Source: Rikenellaceae bacterium
GTDB taxonomy: Bacteria; Bacteroidota; Bacteroidia; Bacteroidales; Rikenellaceae
Length of the DNA: 39,920 bases
Direction of reading: 5' to 3'
NCBI GenBank assembly: GCA_020859685.1
Contig: JAJBVT010000093.1
Location: forward strand, 1 to 39,920
Position numbers and translations under genes: made by a program. The notes beneath the pieces are model-generated. The model saw only the letters and a program-made list of their open reading frames with translations. It was not told the DNA's origin and ran no database searches. The first letter of the stretch is position 1; each line of letters opens with the position of its first letter. Below, piece by piece: positions 17,459 through 26,574 of the stretch.

Positions 17459-18154
17459 TCAGTCCCTTTTTTTCTGCCCGTAATAGGCGCCGGGGCCGTG
17501 TTTGCGGCTGAAATGCTTCTCGGTCAGCAGCTCGTTCATCGGCATGGCCGGGTTGATGGCGCGGGTATAGAGCGCCATCCGGGCCACCTCCTCGAGCACC
17601 ACACCGTTGTGCACCGCCTCGGCCGGGGTCCGGCCCCAGGTGAACGGCCCGTGGTTGGCTACCAGCACACCGGGGATGTGCAAGGGGTCGGTTCCGGCAA
17701 ACCGTTCGATTATAACCGTCCCGGTCAGCCGCTCGTATTCTCCGCGAACCTCTGCCTCGGTCATCGAACGGGTGCAGGGCACGGGGCCGCCGAAATAGTC
17801 GGCGTGCGTGGTGCCTACAACCGGGATATCCGTGCAGGCCTGCGCCCACGAGGTGGCATGGGTGGAGTGGGTATGGACCACCCCGCCGATGGCCGGGAAC
17901 GCCTTGTAGAGTTCGATATGGGTCGGGGTGTCGGAGGAGGGGTTTAGTTCCCCCTCCACCACATTGCCCCCGAGGTCCACGACCACCATGTCCGACGGCT
18001 TCATATCGTCGTACGATACGCCGCTGGGCTTTATTACAACCAGCCCCCGGCCGCGGTCTATCCCGCTGGCGTTACCCCACGTAAACAGGACGAGGTTATA
18101 TTTCACAAGATCGAGGTTCGCCTCGAAAACCTGCCGTTTCAACTCTTCCAACAT
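17459..18154 (-). CDS. araD: L-ribulose-5-phosphate 4-epimerase
   Basis: The enzyme converts L-ribulose 5-phosphate to D-xylulose 5-phosphate using a bound divalent metal, normally zinc. The 231 residues match the family length. The metal ligands are visible as His94 and His96 in [10 protein letters not shown] and His168 in [10 protein letters not shown], and Asp75 in SSDTPTH corresponds to the catalytic Asp. The class-II aldolase signature WGNASG is near residue 26. The start is only 3 bp after the symporter stop, so the two genes are coupled in the ara operon. Confidence 0.97.
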   Translation of the reverse strand: MLEELKRQVFEANLDLVKYNLVLFTWGNASGIDRGRGLVVIKPSGVSYDDMKPSDMVVVDLGGNVVEGELNPSSDTPTHIELYKAFPAIGGVVHTHSTHATSWAQACTDIPVVGTTHADYFGGPVPCTRSMTEAEVRGEYERLTGTVIIERFAGTDPLHIPGVLVANHGPFTWGRTPAEAVHNGVVLEEVARMALYTRAINPAMPMNELLTEKHFSRKHGPGAYYGQKKRD

Positions 18155-18157
18155 AGC

Positions 18158-20029
18158 CTACCAGAATACGGCGTAAAGCACGATTAGTATTACCACGATA
18201 CCGATGGAACCGAGCGTCAGCCCGAGCCCCATTTTGAACAGCTCGGGCTGGTAGTCGTAAGCCTTGCTGTCCTTATACTTCGAGCATCCGTTGGTGTAGA
18301 GTATGATACCCGGAAATATCAAGAGGGCCGCCATCGTAAATATCGCCTCGAAAGCGAGGTGCGAGTAGGGGCCGGAGAAGATGATACCCAATAGGATACA
18401 TACAGCCGCACCGGCGAAAAGTATATACGCTCCCCTTTTCAGGCTCTTACTGTACCGGCGGTAGTCCGACTCGTCTTTGACCAGATGTTTGCGGTCGAGC
18501 AGTGAGATGGTCACGGCGAGGATTACAAGAATGATGAACACATACCCCATCCGGAGCTGAAAACCCATATCGGGGAACGCCAGCTTGATAAGTATACCTG
18601 CCGGTATGGTGGCTATCGAGGTCCAGAGAGCGGCCATGTTGGTGGCCCGCTTCCAGAGCAGGGCCATACCGAACACCACCACCACACCGGGGTAGATATA
18701 ACCGGAATACTCCTGAATGTACTGGAACGCCTGGTCGAGCCCGCCCAGCAGCGGCTTGGCCGCGAACATCGCAACCACCAGCGAAACCAGCGCCACGATA
18801 CGACCCACGCGGACGAGCTGTTTCTCGGTAGCATCTTTATTGATGACCGATTTGTAAATATCCATCGTGAAGATGGTCGAGGTGCTGTTGAGCATCGAGG
18901 CCAGCGACGAAACCACGGCCGCCACCAGCGCGGCGAACGCCAGACCCTTGATACCCACCGGGGCGAAGTTGCGCAGTAGCCACGGGTAGGCGTCGTCCGC
19001 TTTGTCGATATTGCCCGACAGGTTGGCCGTAACGGTATCGGTAAGGTCCGGATGGTTGAACAGCACGTATGCCGTGATGCCGGGAATAACAACTATGACC
19101 GGGATAAGGATTTTAAGATAACCGGCGAAGATAAGCCCCTTCTTGGCCTCGTGTATGTTCTTGGCGGCCAGCCCCTTCTGGATAATGTATTGGTTGAATC
19201 CCCAATAGCCGATATTGGTCAGCCAGATGGCGCCGAATATAAGAGCGAGGCCCGGCAGGTCCTTGAAGATATCGAACCGTTCTCCCGTGGCCGCGTCGGC
19301 AACTTCCGAACCTTCGGGAATAACCATCTTGAAGTGCATATCGCCCGGGTTGTCCTTCACGAAGTTGAACACGGTCCGCAGGCCGTCCACGAAGCTGTCG
19401 CCTGCTACCGCCTTCAGGGCGAAATAGGCCGTAACCAGCCCGCCGCCCACGAGGAAAACGACCTGTATAACGTCCGTCCACGCCACGGCCTTCAGCCCGC
19501 CGTAGATGGAGTATAACCCGGCGAACAGCAGCAGCAGAACCACGCCCCACATAACCGGGACGTTCATTATCTGGTCCATCGCCAGCGCGCCGAGCCACGC
19601 CACCGACGTGAGGTTCACGAAGAGGTACAGCAGCAGCCAGAATATGGAGAAGGCGAGGCTTACCCCCTTGCCGTAGCGCTCGTTGAGAAGCTGCGGCATG
19701 GTGTAAATCTTCTTCTCGAGCATAAGCGGCAACAGGTATTTGGCCACCAGTATCAGCGTGATGGCCGCAATCCATTCGTAGGCCGCGATGCCCAGCCCGA
19801 TACGGAAACCGGACCCGGACATGCCGATAAAGTGTTCGGCCGAAATATTCGCCGCTATCAGCGACGCCCCGATTGCCCACCACGTAAGCGAGCGGCTGGC
19901 AAGGAAGTAGTCGGACGAGGTCTTCTCCTCGCCTTTCTTGGTTCTCGACACCCAAAGGCCGATGCCGACGATAACCACGGCATATATGATGAAGACCAGA
20001 TAGTCGATCCAGGTAAATCCTGCATTCAT
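18158..20029 (-). CDS. Sodium/solute symporter, probable L-arabinose transporter
   Basis: A 623-residue inner-membrane transporter of the SSS (SGLT-like) family with about 14 predicted helices. The first reads YLVFIIYAVVIVGIGLWVS. The family pattern SLTWWAIGASLIAANISAEHFIGMSG and the SSF signature GGLKAVAWTDVIQVVFLVGGGL are both clear. It lies 34 bp after araA and 3 bp before araD, so L-arabinose is the most likely cargo. The family also carries galactose, glucose and xylose, so the exact substrate is inferred from the operon. Confidence 0.92.
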   Translation of the reverse strand: MNAGFTWIDYLVFIIYAVVIVGIGLWVSRTKKGEEKTSSDYFLASRSLTWWAIGASLIAANISAEHFIGMSGSGFRIGLGIAAYEWIAAITLILVAKYLLPLMLEKKIYTMPQLLNERYGKGVSLAFSIFWLLLYLFVNLTSVAWLGALAMDQIMNVPVMWGVVLLLLFAGLYSIYGGLKAVAWTDVIQVVFLVGGGLVTAYFALKAVAGDSFVDGLRTVFNFVKDNPGDMHFKMVIPEGSEVADAATGERFDIFKDLPGLALIFGAIWLTNIGYWGFNQYIIQKGLAAKNIHEAKKGLIFAGYLKILIPVIVVIPGITAYVLFNHPDLTDTVTANLSGNIDKADDAYPWLLRNFAPVGIKGLAFAALVAAVVSSLASMLNSTSTIFTMDIYKSVINKDATEKQLVRVGRIVALVSLVVAMFAAKPLLGGLDQAFQYIQEYSGYIYPGVVVVFGMALLWKRATNMAALWTSIATIPAGILIKLAFPDMGFQLRMGYVFIILVILAVTISLLDRKHLVKDESDYRRYSKSLKRGAYILFAGAAVCILLGIIFSGPYSHLAFEAIFTMAALLIFPGIILYTNGCSKYKDSKAYDYQPELFKMGLGLTLGSIGIVVILIVLYAVFW

Positions 20030-20063
20030 TTTTAAGGTAGTTTAGGTTTGGGTCCCCCGGCGG

Positions 20064-21569
20064 TTAGTAGCCCTGGGAGAATAGTTTATAGTATACTTCG
20101 TTGAGTTTCACGTCCTTCATAAATCCGTCGACCGTCGTCCGCGAGTCGATACGGAGCATCTCGATACCGGCTATTTCGGCATAGTCTGCCAGAAACTCCG
20201 CATCAATAGCCTTGGAGAAGCCGGTATGGTGCGTTCCCCCGGCCCTTATCCACGCCTCGGCGCTTACCGCAAGGTCGGGCATCGGCTTCCAGAAGGCCTG
20301 TGCCACGGGAAGTTTCGGCAGGGCGGCCTTTGTGTCCACCACCTCCACATCGTTCACAATCATCCGGAAACGGTTGCCCATATCCACGATAGTAGCCGCC
20401 ACTCCGGGCCCGGCCGCGGTGCCGAATACGAGCCTTGCCGGGTCGGCCTTGCCGCCTATACCGAGCGGGTGTACCTCCAGACGGGGGCGGCCGCTTGCTA
20501 TGGACGGGCATACCTCGAGCATGTGGGCCTGCAAAATAGCCGAGTTGGAGCCGTCGAAATCGTATGTATAGTCCTCCATAAATGAGGTGCCGCCCGGCAG
20601 GCCTTCGGCCATCACCTTCATGGTGCGTACCAGTGCGGCAGTCTTCCAGTCGCCCTCGCCGCCGAAGCCGTAGCCCTCGGCCATAAGCCGCTGGCAGGCG
20701 AGACCCGGGAGCTGGTGAAGCCCGTGCAGGGCGTCGAAGTTGGTGGTGAAAGCCTTTATGCCCCGCTCGGATAGGAACCGGCGAAGCCCGGCCTCGATAC
20801 GGGCCGCCTCTACCACCGACCGGCGGTCACCGCCGCCCTCGGCGGCATTCGGGGCTATTTCGTACGAGCGGGCGTAATCCTCGAGCAGGGCGTCCGTCTC
20901 GTCCTGCGTCACCGCGTCGACATACGCGACCAGGTCGCCTATCGGATAGTAGTCCACATGGTAGCCGAGCCGTATCTCGGCGTCCACCTTGTCCCCGTCC
21001 GTGACGGCGACGTTGTTCATATTGTCCCCGAAGCGGGCTATTTTCATATCGGCCGCGTCCGCCCATGCGATGCAGACACGTATCCATTTGTCGATCCTCG
21101 CCAGTACGCTCTCGTCCTGCCAGTGACCTACGACGACCTTTACCCCTCGGCGCATGCGGCTTACGATATGGCCGAACTCCCGGTCGCCGTGGGCGCTCTG
21201 GTTGAGGTTCATAAAATCCATGTCGATGCTTTCCCACGGAATTTCCCGGTTGAACTGGGTGTGGAGGTGGCACAGCGGTTTGGTGAACGCCTTCAGCCCC
21301 CGAATCCACATCTTTGCCGGGGAGAATGTGTGCATCCACGTGATTATCCCGACGCAGGTCTTGTCGGCGTTGGCCCTGAGCATGGTGTCGTAAATTTCGT
21401 CGGAGGTCTTGACGGTCGGGGTGCACACCAACTCGGCCGTGAACCGGCCGGAAGCGTTCAGGGTATCGACCATCGTGCGGGTGTGTTCCGCTACCTGGCG
21501 GAGGGTTTCGTCGCCGTAGAGGTGCTGGCTGCCGGTAACGAACCAGATTTTGTAAGGTTGATTTGCCAT
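20064..21569 (-). CDS. araA: L-arabinose isomerase
   Basis: The enzyme converts L-arabinose to L-ribulose in the cytosol with Mn2+. The protein is 501 residues from the ATG at 21569 (MANQPYKIWFVTGSQHLYG), a standard AraA N-terminus. The frame stays open to 21773, but those extra 68 residues do not resemble AraA. Family motifs include GITWMHTFSPAKMWIRGL, LHTQFNREIPW and GYGFGGEGDWKTAAL, and the C-terminal GGTHHTGFS carries a metal-ligand His. It is the first gene of the ara operon. A TATATTTG element and two copies of a 10-bp direct repeat lie 160-255 bp upstream. Confidence 0.97.
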   Translation of the reverse strand: MANQPYKIWFVTGSQHLYGDETLRQVAEHTRTMVDTLNASGRFTAELVCTPTVKTSDEIYDTMLRANADKTCVGIITWMHTFSPAKMWIRGLKAFTKPLCHLHTQFNREIPWESIDMDFMNLNQSAHGDREFGHIVSRMRRGVKVVVGHWQDESVLARIDKWIRVCIAWADAADMKIARFGDNMNNVAVTDGDKVDAEIRLGYHVDYYPIGDLVAYVDAVTQDETDALLEDYARSYEIAPNAAEGGGDRRSVVEAARIEAGLRRFLSERGIKAFTTNFDALHGLHQLPGLACQRLMAEGYGFGGEGDWKTAALVRTMKVMAEGLPGGTSFMEDYTYDFDGSNSAILQAHMLEVCPSIASGRPRLEVHPLGIGGKADPARLVFGTAAGPGVAATIVDMGNRFRMIVNDVEVVDTKAALPKLPVAQAFWKPMPDLAVSAEAWIRAGGTHHTGFSKAIDAEFLADYAEIAGIEMLRIDSRTTVDGFMKDVKLNEVYYKLFSQGY

Positions 21570-21730
21570 GATATAAATAGTTTTAGGTATTTTACTACGT
21601 CGTTTTATTTCTGTGCCGGAAGCGGAGCCGTGTTCTGTGCTTCCGCCGGGGCGCATCACTTGGAGGAAAGGGTTGGGCGGGAAAAAACCCGTTTCGCGGA
21701 AAATCGCCGGACCGTATCCTCCATTCCCTG

Positions 21731-21738
21731 CAAATATA
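21731..21738 (-). promoter_or_regulatory. Candidate -7 promoter element of the ara operon
   Basis: The minus strand reads TATATTTG, a full match to the Bacteroidetes -7 consensus TAnnTTTG, giving a leader of about 155 nt before the araA ATG. At the correct spacing the -33 position (21758-21761) reads AAAC rather than TTTG. That position coincides with a repeated 10-bp word, which suggests dependence on an activator. Confidence 0.55.
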
Positions 21739-21757
21739 CACCAACTTCGGGCAAAAA

Positions 21758-21822
21758 GTTTATACAAATTCAAACTTCCTTTTACGAGAGCTTCAATATC
21801 TGATTTGCCGATGTTTATACAA
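21758..21822 (-). promoter_or_regulatory. Pair of direct-repeat operator candidates upstream of araA
   Basis: The word GTTTATACAA (plus strand) occurs at 21758-21767 and again, identically, at 21813-21822. The spacing is 55 bp, close to five helical turns. The nearer copy overlaps the expected -33 region of the araA promoter. AraR, encoded at 25310-26032, is the natural candidate to bind, but this is inference. Confidence 0.45.
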
Positions 21823-21870
21823 TTTTTGCCGGCATGGCCTGATGGATCTGAAATAGATATGCCGGATAGG

Positions 21871-21907
21871 AAAAATTAACGGATAGGGCACTGCCGTATC
21901 CGTTAAT
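21871..21907 (-). terminator. Intrinsic terminator of the xyl transcript
   Basis: A perfect 11-bp stem ATTAACGGATA/TATCCGTTAAT with an 11-nt loop is followed on the minus strand by a run of T. It lies about 300 bp after the xylA stop and just upstream of the ara regulatory region, so it separates the xyl and ara transcripts. Confidence 0.75.
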
Positions 21908-22207
21908 TAAACCCGAAAATGGAAGTTATCCCGTTCGGCGAGTAGCGGTTTTATACAATCGAGGTTTACCCAACCGTACCGGACCGCTGTTCTGCTCTCC
22001 TCTTTTCGCCGGGCCGTAGAACTACGGGCCATCAGACTCCGCCGGACCGCCGAAGGGTTTTTTTGCCTGACCCCCGGGCCGGGCCACCGGACCGCCGGAG
22101 TGATTTCCCGCCGGACCGGCAGGCCATAGGACCATCGGGCCACGGGTCCGGCAAATCGGGAAACTGTGTAAAATCGGACCGTATTGCCGGTCGGACCGTT
22201 CCGCGGG
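21908..22207. other. Region after xylA, GGACCG-rich, no gene seen
   Basis: These 300 bases are probably the 3' untranslated part of the xyl mRNA. They hold several copies of the words CCGGACCG and GCCGGACCGCC (for example near 22041, 22088 and 22110) that could base-pair in many ways. No credible ORF or RNA family was recognised. Confidence 0.45.
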
Positions 22208-23536
22208 TCAGATATACATATTCACTATGGCCTCGTAAAGCTCCTGCTTGCCGCTGATTTGAGCGGGTTCACCGTTGGCGGCGGCTATGTCGCGCAGGTT
22301 TTCGAGAGTGAGTTTGCCCGACTCGAAATCTTTGCCCGGCCCGCTGTCGAAAGATGCGTACCGCTCGGCCCGCATCGTGCGGTAGGGCGAGTTTTCAAGT
22401 ATATCGGCGGCCGTGATAAGGGCGCGCGAGAAGGCGTCCATGCCTGCGATATGGGCGATGAAGATATCTTCGAGGTCGGTGGAGTTGCGGCGCGTCTTGG
22501 CGTCGAAGTTGGTGCCGCCCGTGCCGAGGCCACCGCCTTCGAGAATTACGAGCATGGCCTGCGTCAGTTCGTAGATGTCCACGGGGAACTGGTCGGTGTC
22601 CCAGCCGTTCTGGTAGTCGCCGCGGTTGGCGTCGATGGAGCCGAGCATCCCGGCGTCCACGGCCGCCTGGAGTTCGTGCTCGAACGTATGACCCGCCAGA
22701 GTGGCGTGGTTCACCTCGATATTCACCTTGAAATCCTTGTCCAGCCCGTGGGCCTGCAGGAAACCGATTACGGTCTCGGTATCGGTGTCGTACTGGTGCT
22801 TGGTCGGCTCCATCGGTTTGGGTTCGATAAGGAACGTCCCCCTGAAGCCCTGCGAGCGGGCATAGTCGCGGGCGATAGTGAGCATCCGGGCAAGGTGCTC
22901 CTTCTCGCGCTTCATATCGGTGTTCAGCAGGCTCATATAGCCTTCGCGGCCGCCCCAGAAGACATAGTTCTCGCCCCCGAGGGCTATAGTGGCGTCGATG
23001 GCGTTCTTCACCTGAGCACCGGCAAAGGCTACCGCGGCGAAGTCGGGATTGGTGGCCGCACCGTTCATATAGCGCCTGTGGCCGAACACGTTGGCCGTTC
23101 CCCAGAGAAGTTTTACGCCCGAGGCGGCCTGTTTCTCTTTGGCGTAGTCAACGATGGCGGCAAGGTTCCTCTCGTACTCCGCAAGCGAACCTCCCTCGTC
23201 TATAAGGTCGATGTCGTGGAAGCAGTAGTAGGGCATGCCTATCTTGGTCATAAACTCGAACGCCGCGTCCATCTTGTACTTCGCGCGGCTGAGGGGGTCC
23301 GCCCCCGAGTTCCACGGAAACGATTTGGAGTTGCCCCCGAACGGGTCGCTGCCTTCCGCGCAGAGGGTATGCCAGTAGGCCATAGAGAAGCGGTGCCACT
23401 CCCGGAGGGTTTTGCCCATCACCACCCGGTTTTCGTCGTACCAGCGGAATGCTAGCGGGTTTCGGCTCTGGGTGCCTTCGAATTCGATTTTCCCGATACC
23501 AGGGAAAAATTCCTTGTCGCCTTTGATAATTTTCAT
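22208..23536 (-). CDS. xylA: Xylose isomerase
   Basis: The enzyme converts D-xylose to D-xylulose in the cytosol with two divalent metals. At 442 residues it matches the longer class II xylose isomerases. The start [12 protein letters not shown] and [20 protein letters not shown] are typical. The catalytic and metal region is visible in [40 protein letters not shown] and [17 protein letters not shown]. The C-terminal GWDTDQFP follows. It lies 173 bp after xylB on the same strand and is probably cotranscribed, ending at the terminator at 21871-21907. Confidence 0.97.
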   Translation of the reverse strand: MKIIKGDKEFFPGIGKIEFEGTQSRNPLAFRWYDENRVVMGKTLREWHRFSMAYWHTLCAEGSDPFGGNSKSFPWNSGADPLSRAKYKMDAAFEFMTKIGMPYYCFHDIDLIDEGGSLAEYERNLAAIVDYAKEKQAASGVKLLWGTANVFGHRRYMNGAATNPDFAAVAFAGAQVKNAIDATIALGGENYVFWGGREGYMSLLNTDMKREKEHLARMLTIARDYARSQGFRGTFLIEPKPMEPTKHQYDTDTETVIGFLQAHGLDKDFKVNIEVNHATLAGHTFEHELQAAVDAGMLGSIDANRGDYQNGWDTDQFPVDIYELTQAMLVILEGGGLGTGGTNFDAKTRRNSTDLEDIFIAHIAGMDAFSRALITAADILENSPYRTMRAERYASFDSGPGKDFESGKLTLENLRDIAAANGEPAQISGKQELYEAIVNMYI

Positions 23537-23709
23537 TGTGTTATGGTTTAAGTGATTATTCGTTTGTTCGGCAAATGGCCGTCCTGCGGGTGAACTCCCT
23601 CCGGGGGCTGTTTCTTCGCTTGTGGTTTATCGGTGCCGTCGGTTCCGGTCCCCGGATGAGGTATGTCCGTGCGGCGGATGTGGACTTTATATGCAGGTTA
23701 ATATTGTGA

Positions 23710-25200
23710 TTAATTCCCGGTTTCCCGGGCAAGTATCTCCGTCCAGCGGTCGTAGGCTTCGCGGTACCGGTCCGTTTTAGCCGGGTCGGGCGTGACCACG
23801 GCGATCTTTTCGAGGGTCGCGAACGCTTCGGCCGGGGAGCAATAGACGCCCGCGCCGATTCCCGCGCCGCGCGCAGCACCGGCGGCCCCGTCAGTATCGT
23901 AAAGCTCGATGGTGGCCCCGCTGACGCACGAGAGCGCCTCGCGGAACAGCGGGCTGAGAAACATATTGGCGTGGCCGGCCCGTATTACGCCGAGTCGCAT
24001 GCCCATACCGGCCATAATGTCCATACCGTAGCGGAACGAGTAGGCGATTCCCTCCTGCGAAGCCCGGAGGACGTCGCTGCGGTCGTTTATGTTGAAGTTG
24101 ATGCCGTGCAGGGAGCAGCCAGTGTCGCGGTTGCCGAGGATTCGTTCTGCGCCGTTGCCGAAGGGAATTACCGTCACTCCGCGCGCTCCGACGGGCGACA
24201 GGGACGCAAGGCGGTTCAACTCGTCGTACGATTCCGCGTCCGGTGCGAAGTTGCGCCGCACCCAGGAGTTGAAGATACCGGTGCCGTTAATGCAGAGCAG
24301 AACACCCAACCGAGGCGAGGCGGCCGTGTGGTTTACGTGGGCAAAAGTATTTACCCTCGACAGCTCGTCGTAACCTACCTCTCCCAACACACCGTACACC
24401 ACCCCCGAAGTACCGGCGGTGGACGCTACCTCCCCGGGGTTGAACACGTTGAGCGACAGGGCGTTGTTCGGCTGGTCGCCCGCGCGGTAGGTTACGGGCG
24501 TACCGGCCGCAAGGCCGAGTTCGGCCGCCGCCGCGGCGCTTACCGCGCCCTGCGGGCCGAGGGTGGGGACCACCGGCGGCACAAGCGAGCGGTCGAACCC
24601 GAAATGCCCGAGCACCTCCTCCGACAGTCCGTCGCCTGCGAAATCCCAGAGGATACCCTCCGAAAGCCCGCCCACCGTGGTGGCCGCCTCGCCTGTGAGG
24701 CGCATGGCGATGTAATCGCCCGGCAGGAGTAACTTATCGGCCCGTTCATAGACGTTAGGCTCGTTCTCCCTGACCCATGCGAGTTTGGCCGCGGTGAAAT
24801 TTCCCGGGGAGTTGAGTACGGTCGAGAGGCACCGGCTTGCGCCGATACCCTCGAAAGCCCGGCGGCCATAGGGAACCGCCCGGCTGTCGCACCATATAAT
24901 AGACGGACGAAGTACCGCCCCGTTCCGGTCCGTAAGGACCAGCCCGTGCATCTGGTACGATATGCCGATGGCTTTGATGTCGCGGGCGTCGATGCCGGGA
25001 GTGGCGAGGACGGATGCCGTGGCCAGGCGCAGGTTGTCCCACCACACCTGCGGGTCTTGCTCCGCCCATCCGGGCCGGTCGGCCGTTATTTCCATTTCCC
25101 GTTTCGGGAAAAAATCGGAAGCCACTGCGCGGCCCGTCGCCGCGTCCACAAGTGCGGCCTTGACCGACGAGCTTCCTATATCGTATCCGAGAAGGTACAT
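23710..25200 (-). CDS. xylB: Xylulokinase
   Basis: The kinase phosphorylates D-xylulose to D-xylulose 5-phosphate. The 496 residues are full length for FGGY-family XylB. The N-terminal motif is YLLGYDIGSSSVKAALVD. AIGISYQMHGLVLTDRNG carries the xylulokinase MHG motif, SIIWCDSRAV follows, and GTSGVVYGV lies in the second domain. It sits between araR (109 bp upstream) and xylA, so araR, xylB and xylA may share a transcript or be controlled together. No separate promoter was recognised in the 109-bp gap. Confidence 0.96.
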   Translation of the reverse strand: MYLLGYDIGSSSVKAALVDAATGRAVASDFFPKREMEITADRPGWAEQDPQVWWDNLRLATASVLATPGIDARDIKAIGISYQMHGLVLTDRNGAVLRPSIIWCDSRAVPYGRRAFEGIGASRCLSTVLNSPGNFTAAKLAWVRENEPNVYERADKLLLPGDYIAMRLTGEAATTVGGLSEGILWDFAGDGLSEEVLGHFGFDRSLVPPVVPTLGPQGAVSAAAAAELGLAAGTPVTYRAGDQPNNALSLNVFNPGEVASTAGTSGVVYGVLGEVGYDELSRVNTFAHVNHTAASPRLGVLLCINGTGIFNSWVRRNFAPDAESYDELNRLASLSPVGARGVTVIPFGNGAERILGNRDTGCSLHGINFNINDRSDVLRASQEGIAYSFRYGMDIMAGMGMRLGVIRAGHANMFLSPLFREALSCVSGATIELYDTDGAAGAARGAGIGAGVYCSPAEAFATLEKIAVVTPDPAKTDRYREAYDRWTEILARETGN

Positions 25201-25309
25201 ATCTTAGTTTTATAGTTTAGGATATATGTTATGCGGACGGACGATTTTGCCCGCTTGAATAGTTTTACACCCCGTTCTCCCTGCCCGAGGCAAGTTCGGC
25301 CGGACCGGA

Positions 25310-26032
25310 TTAAAGCGATACCCTGCGGTTGCGGTAGAGCACCCGGTCGAACCGGAAGTACCGGGCCGCGCGGTGGGCCACCCCCTTCTGCCACTGGTCG
25401 GTAGGCACCACGTAGTCCATCGAGACCAGTTTTTTATGGAAATTGTGGACGTCATACCGGCGGCCGTGCAGGGCCTCGTAGAGCCTTCGAAGCTCGGCTT
25501 CGGTAAATTTGCGGGGAAGCAGGTCGAACACCACGGCAGGATCGGTGGCCACCCAGTCGCGTATCTCGCCCAGGGACTCGTCCGCTATCCGGTTATGGTC
25601 GAACGGCATGCGGCCTATCCCATCGAGCGGGCACCACCGGGCAGATTTGTATTTGGGGACGTCGTTTATACGCCTGTCTATACGGGTCAGGGCGATATAG
25701 GCGACCGTAATAAGCCGGTCGACCTTCGGGCCGTATTCCGATTCCAGCCACCTTACGTCCTGCTCATCCGACAGCCGGTCCACCGAACTGAAACAGCGGA
25801 ACTGCCGCAGTTTTATTTTGCCTACGCCCGTCAGTTCCGTGAGGACCCTGCCGGCCGCCTGGTCGGTATCCTCGTGGTTCATTATAATACTGCCGGGAAG
25901 TTTCAGGTCGGGCGCCCCGCCGCGGTTACCGTTGCGCTCCACCAGCAGCAGGTTCAGGCGCTGCCCGTCGAAACCGTACACGGCGCAGTCGACCGAAACA
26001 TAAGTGTGGAGGTATCCCGTTTTATCGTTCAT
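25310..26032 (-). CDS. araR: Nudix-related transcriptional regulator, AraR type
   Basis: This 240-residue protein resembles the Bacteroidetes AraR group: an N-terminal Nudix-fold sensor (TYVSVDCAVYGFDGQRLNLLLVERN) and a C-terminal winged-helix DNA-binding part (FDLLPRKFTEAELRRLYEALHG). The Nudix box is degenerate: the segment HEDTDQAAGRVLTELTGV lacks the REXXEE catalytic glutamates. The domain should therefore bind a ligand, not hydrolyse one. In the described Bacteroides AraR the ligand is L-arabinose. It lies directly upstream of xylBA and close to the ara operon, fitting control of both pentose pathways. It probably regulates itself, since operator-like motifs lie upstream. Confidence 0.9.
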   Translation of the reverse strand: MNDKTGYLHTYVSVDCAVYGFDGQRLNLLLVERNGNRGGAPDLKLPGSIIMNHEDTDQAAGRVLTELTGVGKIKLRQFRCFSSVDRLSDEQDVRWLESEYGPKVDRLITVAYIALTRIDRRINDVPKYKSARWCPLDGIGRMPFDHNRIADESLGEIRDWVATDPAVVFDLLPRKFTEAELRRLYEALHGRRYDVHNFHKKLVSMDYVVPTDQWQKGVAHRAARYFRFDRVLYRNRRVSL

Positions 26033-26060
26033 TTGTCATTGCGGTTGCAGGCGGTCAGTG

Positions 26061-26091
26061 CAAATATATGGTTTTGGAATTTTAAAACAAG
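26061..26091 (-). promoter_or_regulatory. Candidate promoter of araR
   Basis: On the minus strand, TATATTTG (26061-26068) is a perfect -7 element. At 19 bp spacing the -33 position reads CTTG, one base from TTTG. The implied start site is about 20 nt before the araR ATG. Confidence 0.5.
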
Positions 26092-26142
26092 GATTATGGA
26101 TAAATAATTTTATGTAAATGGTTGTAATATAATTTGATAAAT

Positions 26143-26269
26143 ATTGTTATGCTTACAATAAGTCCGGCCGGGGTTATTGTGTTGTCTACAACGTGCCGGT
26201 CCCTCCGGATGTGCGGTTGCCGGATGTGCCGGGCGGTTACCCCGGATGGCTTATTGTATTTTTTACAAT
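26143..26269. promoter_or_regulatory. Three operator-like palindromes upstream of araR
   Basis: Three 17-bp sites share the form ATTGT-N7-ACAAT: 26143-26159, 26176-26192 (last base differs) and 26253-26269. The third is a longer palindrome, ATTGTA-N5-TACAAT. Start-to-start spacings are 33 and 77 bp, both multiples of 11, so the sites face the same side of the helix. They lie about 90-215 bp upstream of the predicted araR start site. Confidence 0.55.
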
Positions 26270-26362
26270 GCCGTTCCGGTCCTTTACCGCGGGGCGGGAA
26301 GATACATAATGGTGGATTTTTCGGGGGAATGATCTATGGCAACTTTTTGCCCTGTTTTACTT

Positions 26363-26418
26363 CGGCTCGCGGCTCGCGGCTCGCGGCTCGCGGCTCGCGG
26401 CTCGCGGCTCGCGGCCCG
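26363..26418 (+). repeat. 7-bp tandem repeat CGGCTCG, seven copies plus a variant
   Basis: Seven perfect copies of CGGCTCG run from 26363 to 26411, followed by CGGCCCG. The array is intergenic, between the operator-like sites and the end of the GH127 gene. Perfect short arrays of this kind often change copy number by slippage. Confidence 0.85.
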
Positions 26419-26530
26419 CGGGCGGCTGGTGCTTATGCTGTTGGGGTAGCGGGGTAGCACGTCTATTAGAAGACGAATTTTAACCTTAATTTAATTGGGA
26501 CCGCTTTGGAAAGATAGCAATATATAACCG

Positions 26531-26550
26531 GGGCCGGAAGAACCCGGCCC
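26531..26550 (-). terminator. Possible terminator hairpin after the GH127 gene
   Basis: A 7-bp stem GGGCCGG/CCGGCCC with a 6-nt loop lies 25 bp after the GH127 stop. Downstream on the minus strand is TTATATATTG, which is AU-rich but not a clean T-run. Confidence 0.4.
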
Positions 26551-26574
26551 AGCTGACGAAGTAATAAAGAGCGG

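Noticed and set aside
21570-21773. 68-residue N-terminal extension of AraA
   Set aside because: It covers the leader and promoter region and does not resemble AraA; the family N-terminus starts at 21569.
22184-23455. 423-codon open frame opposite xylA
   Set aside because: Shadow of xylA; no signal or motif supports it.
26134-26457. 107-codon open frame upstream of araR
   Set aside because: It runs through operator-like sites and the 7-bp array; the product is repetitive and has no homology that I recognise.
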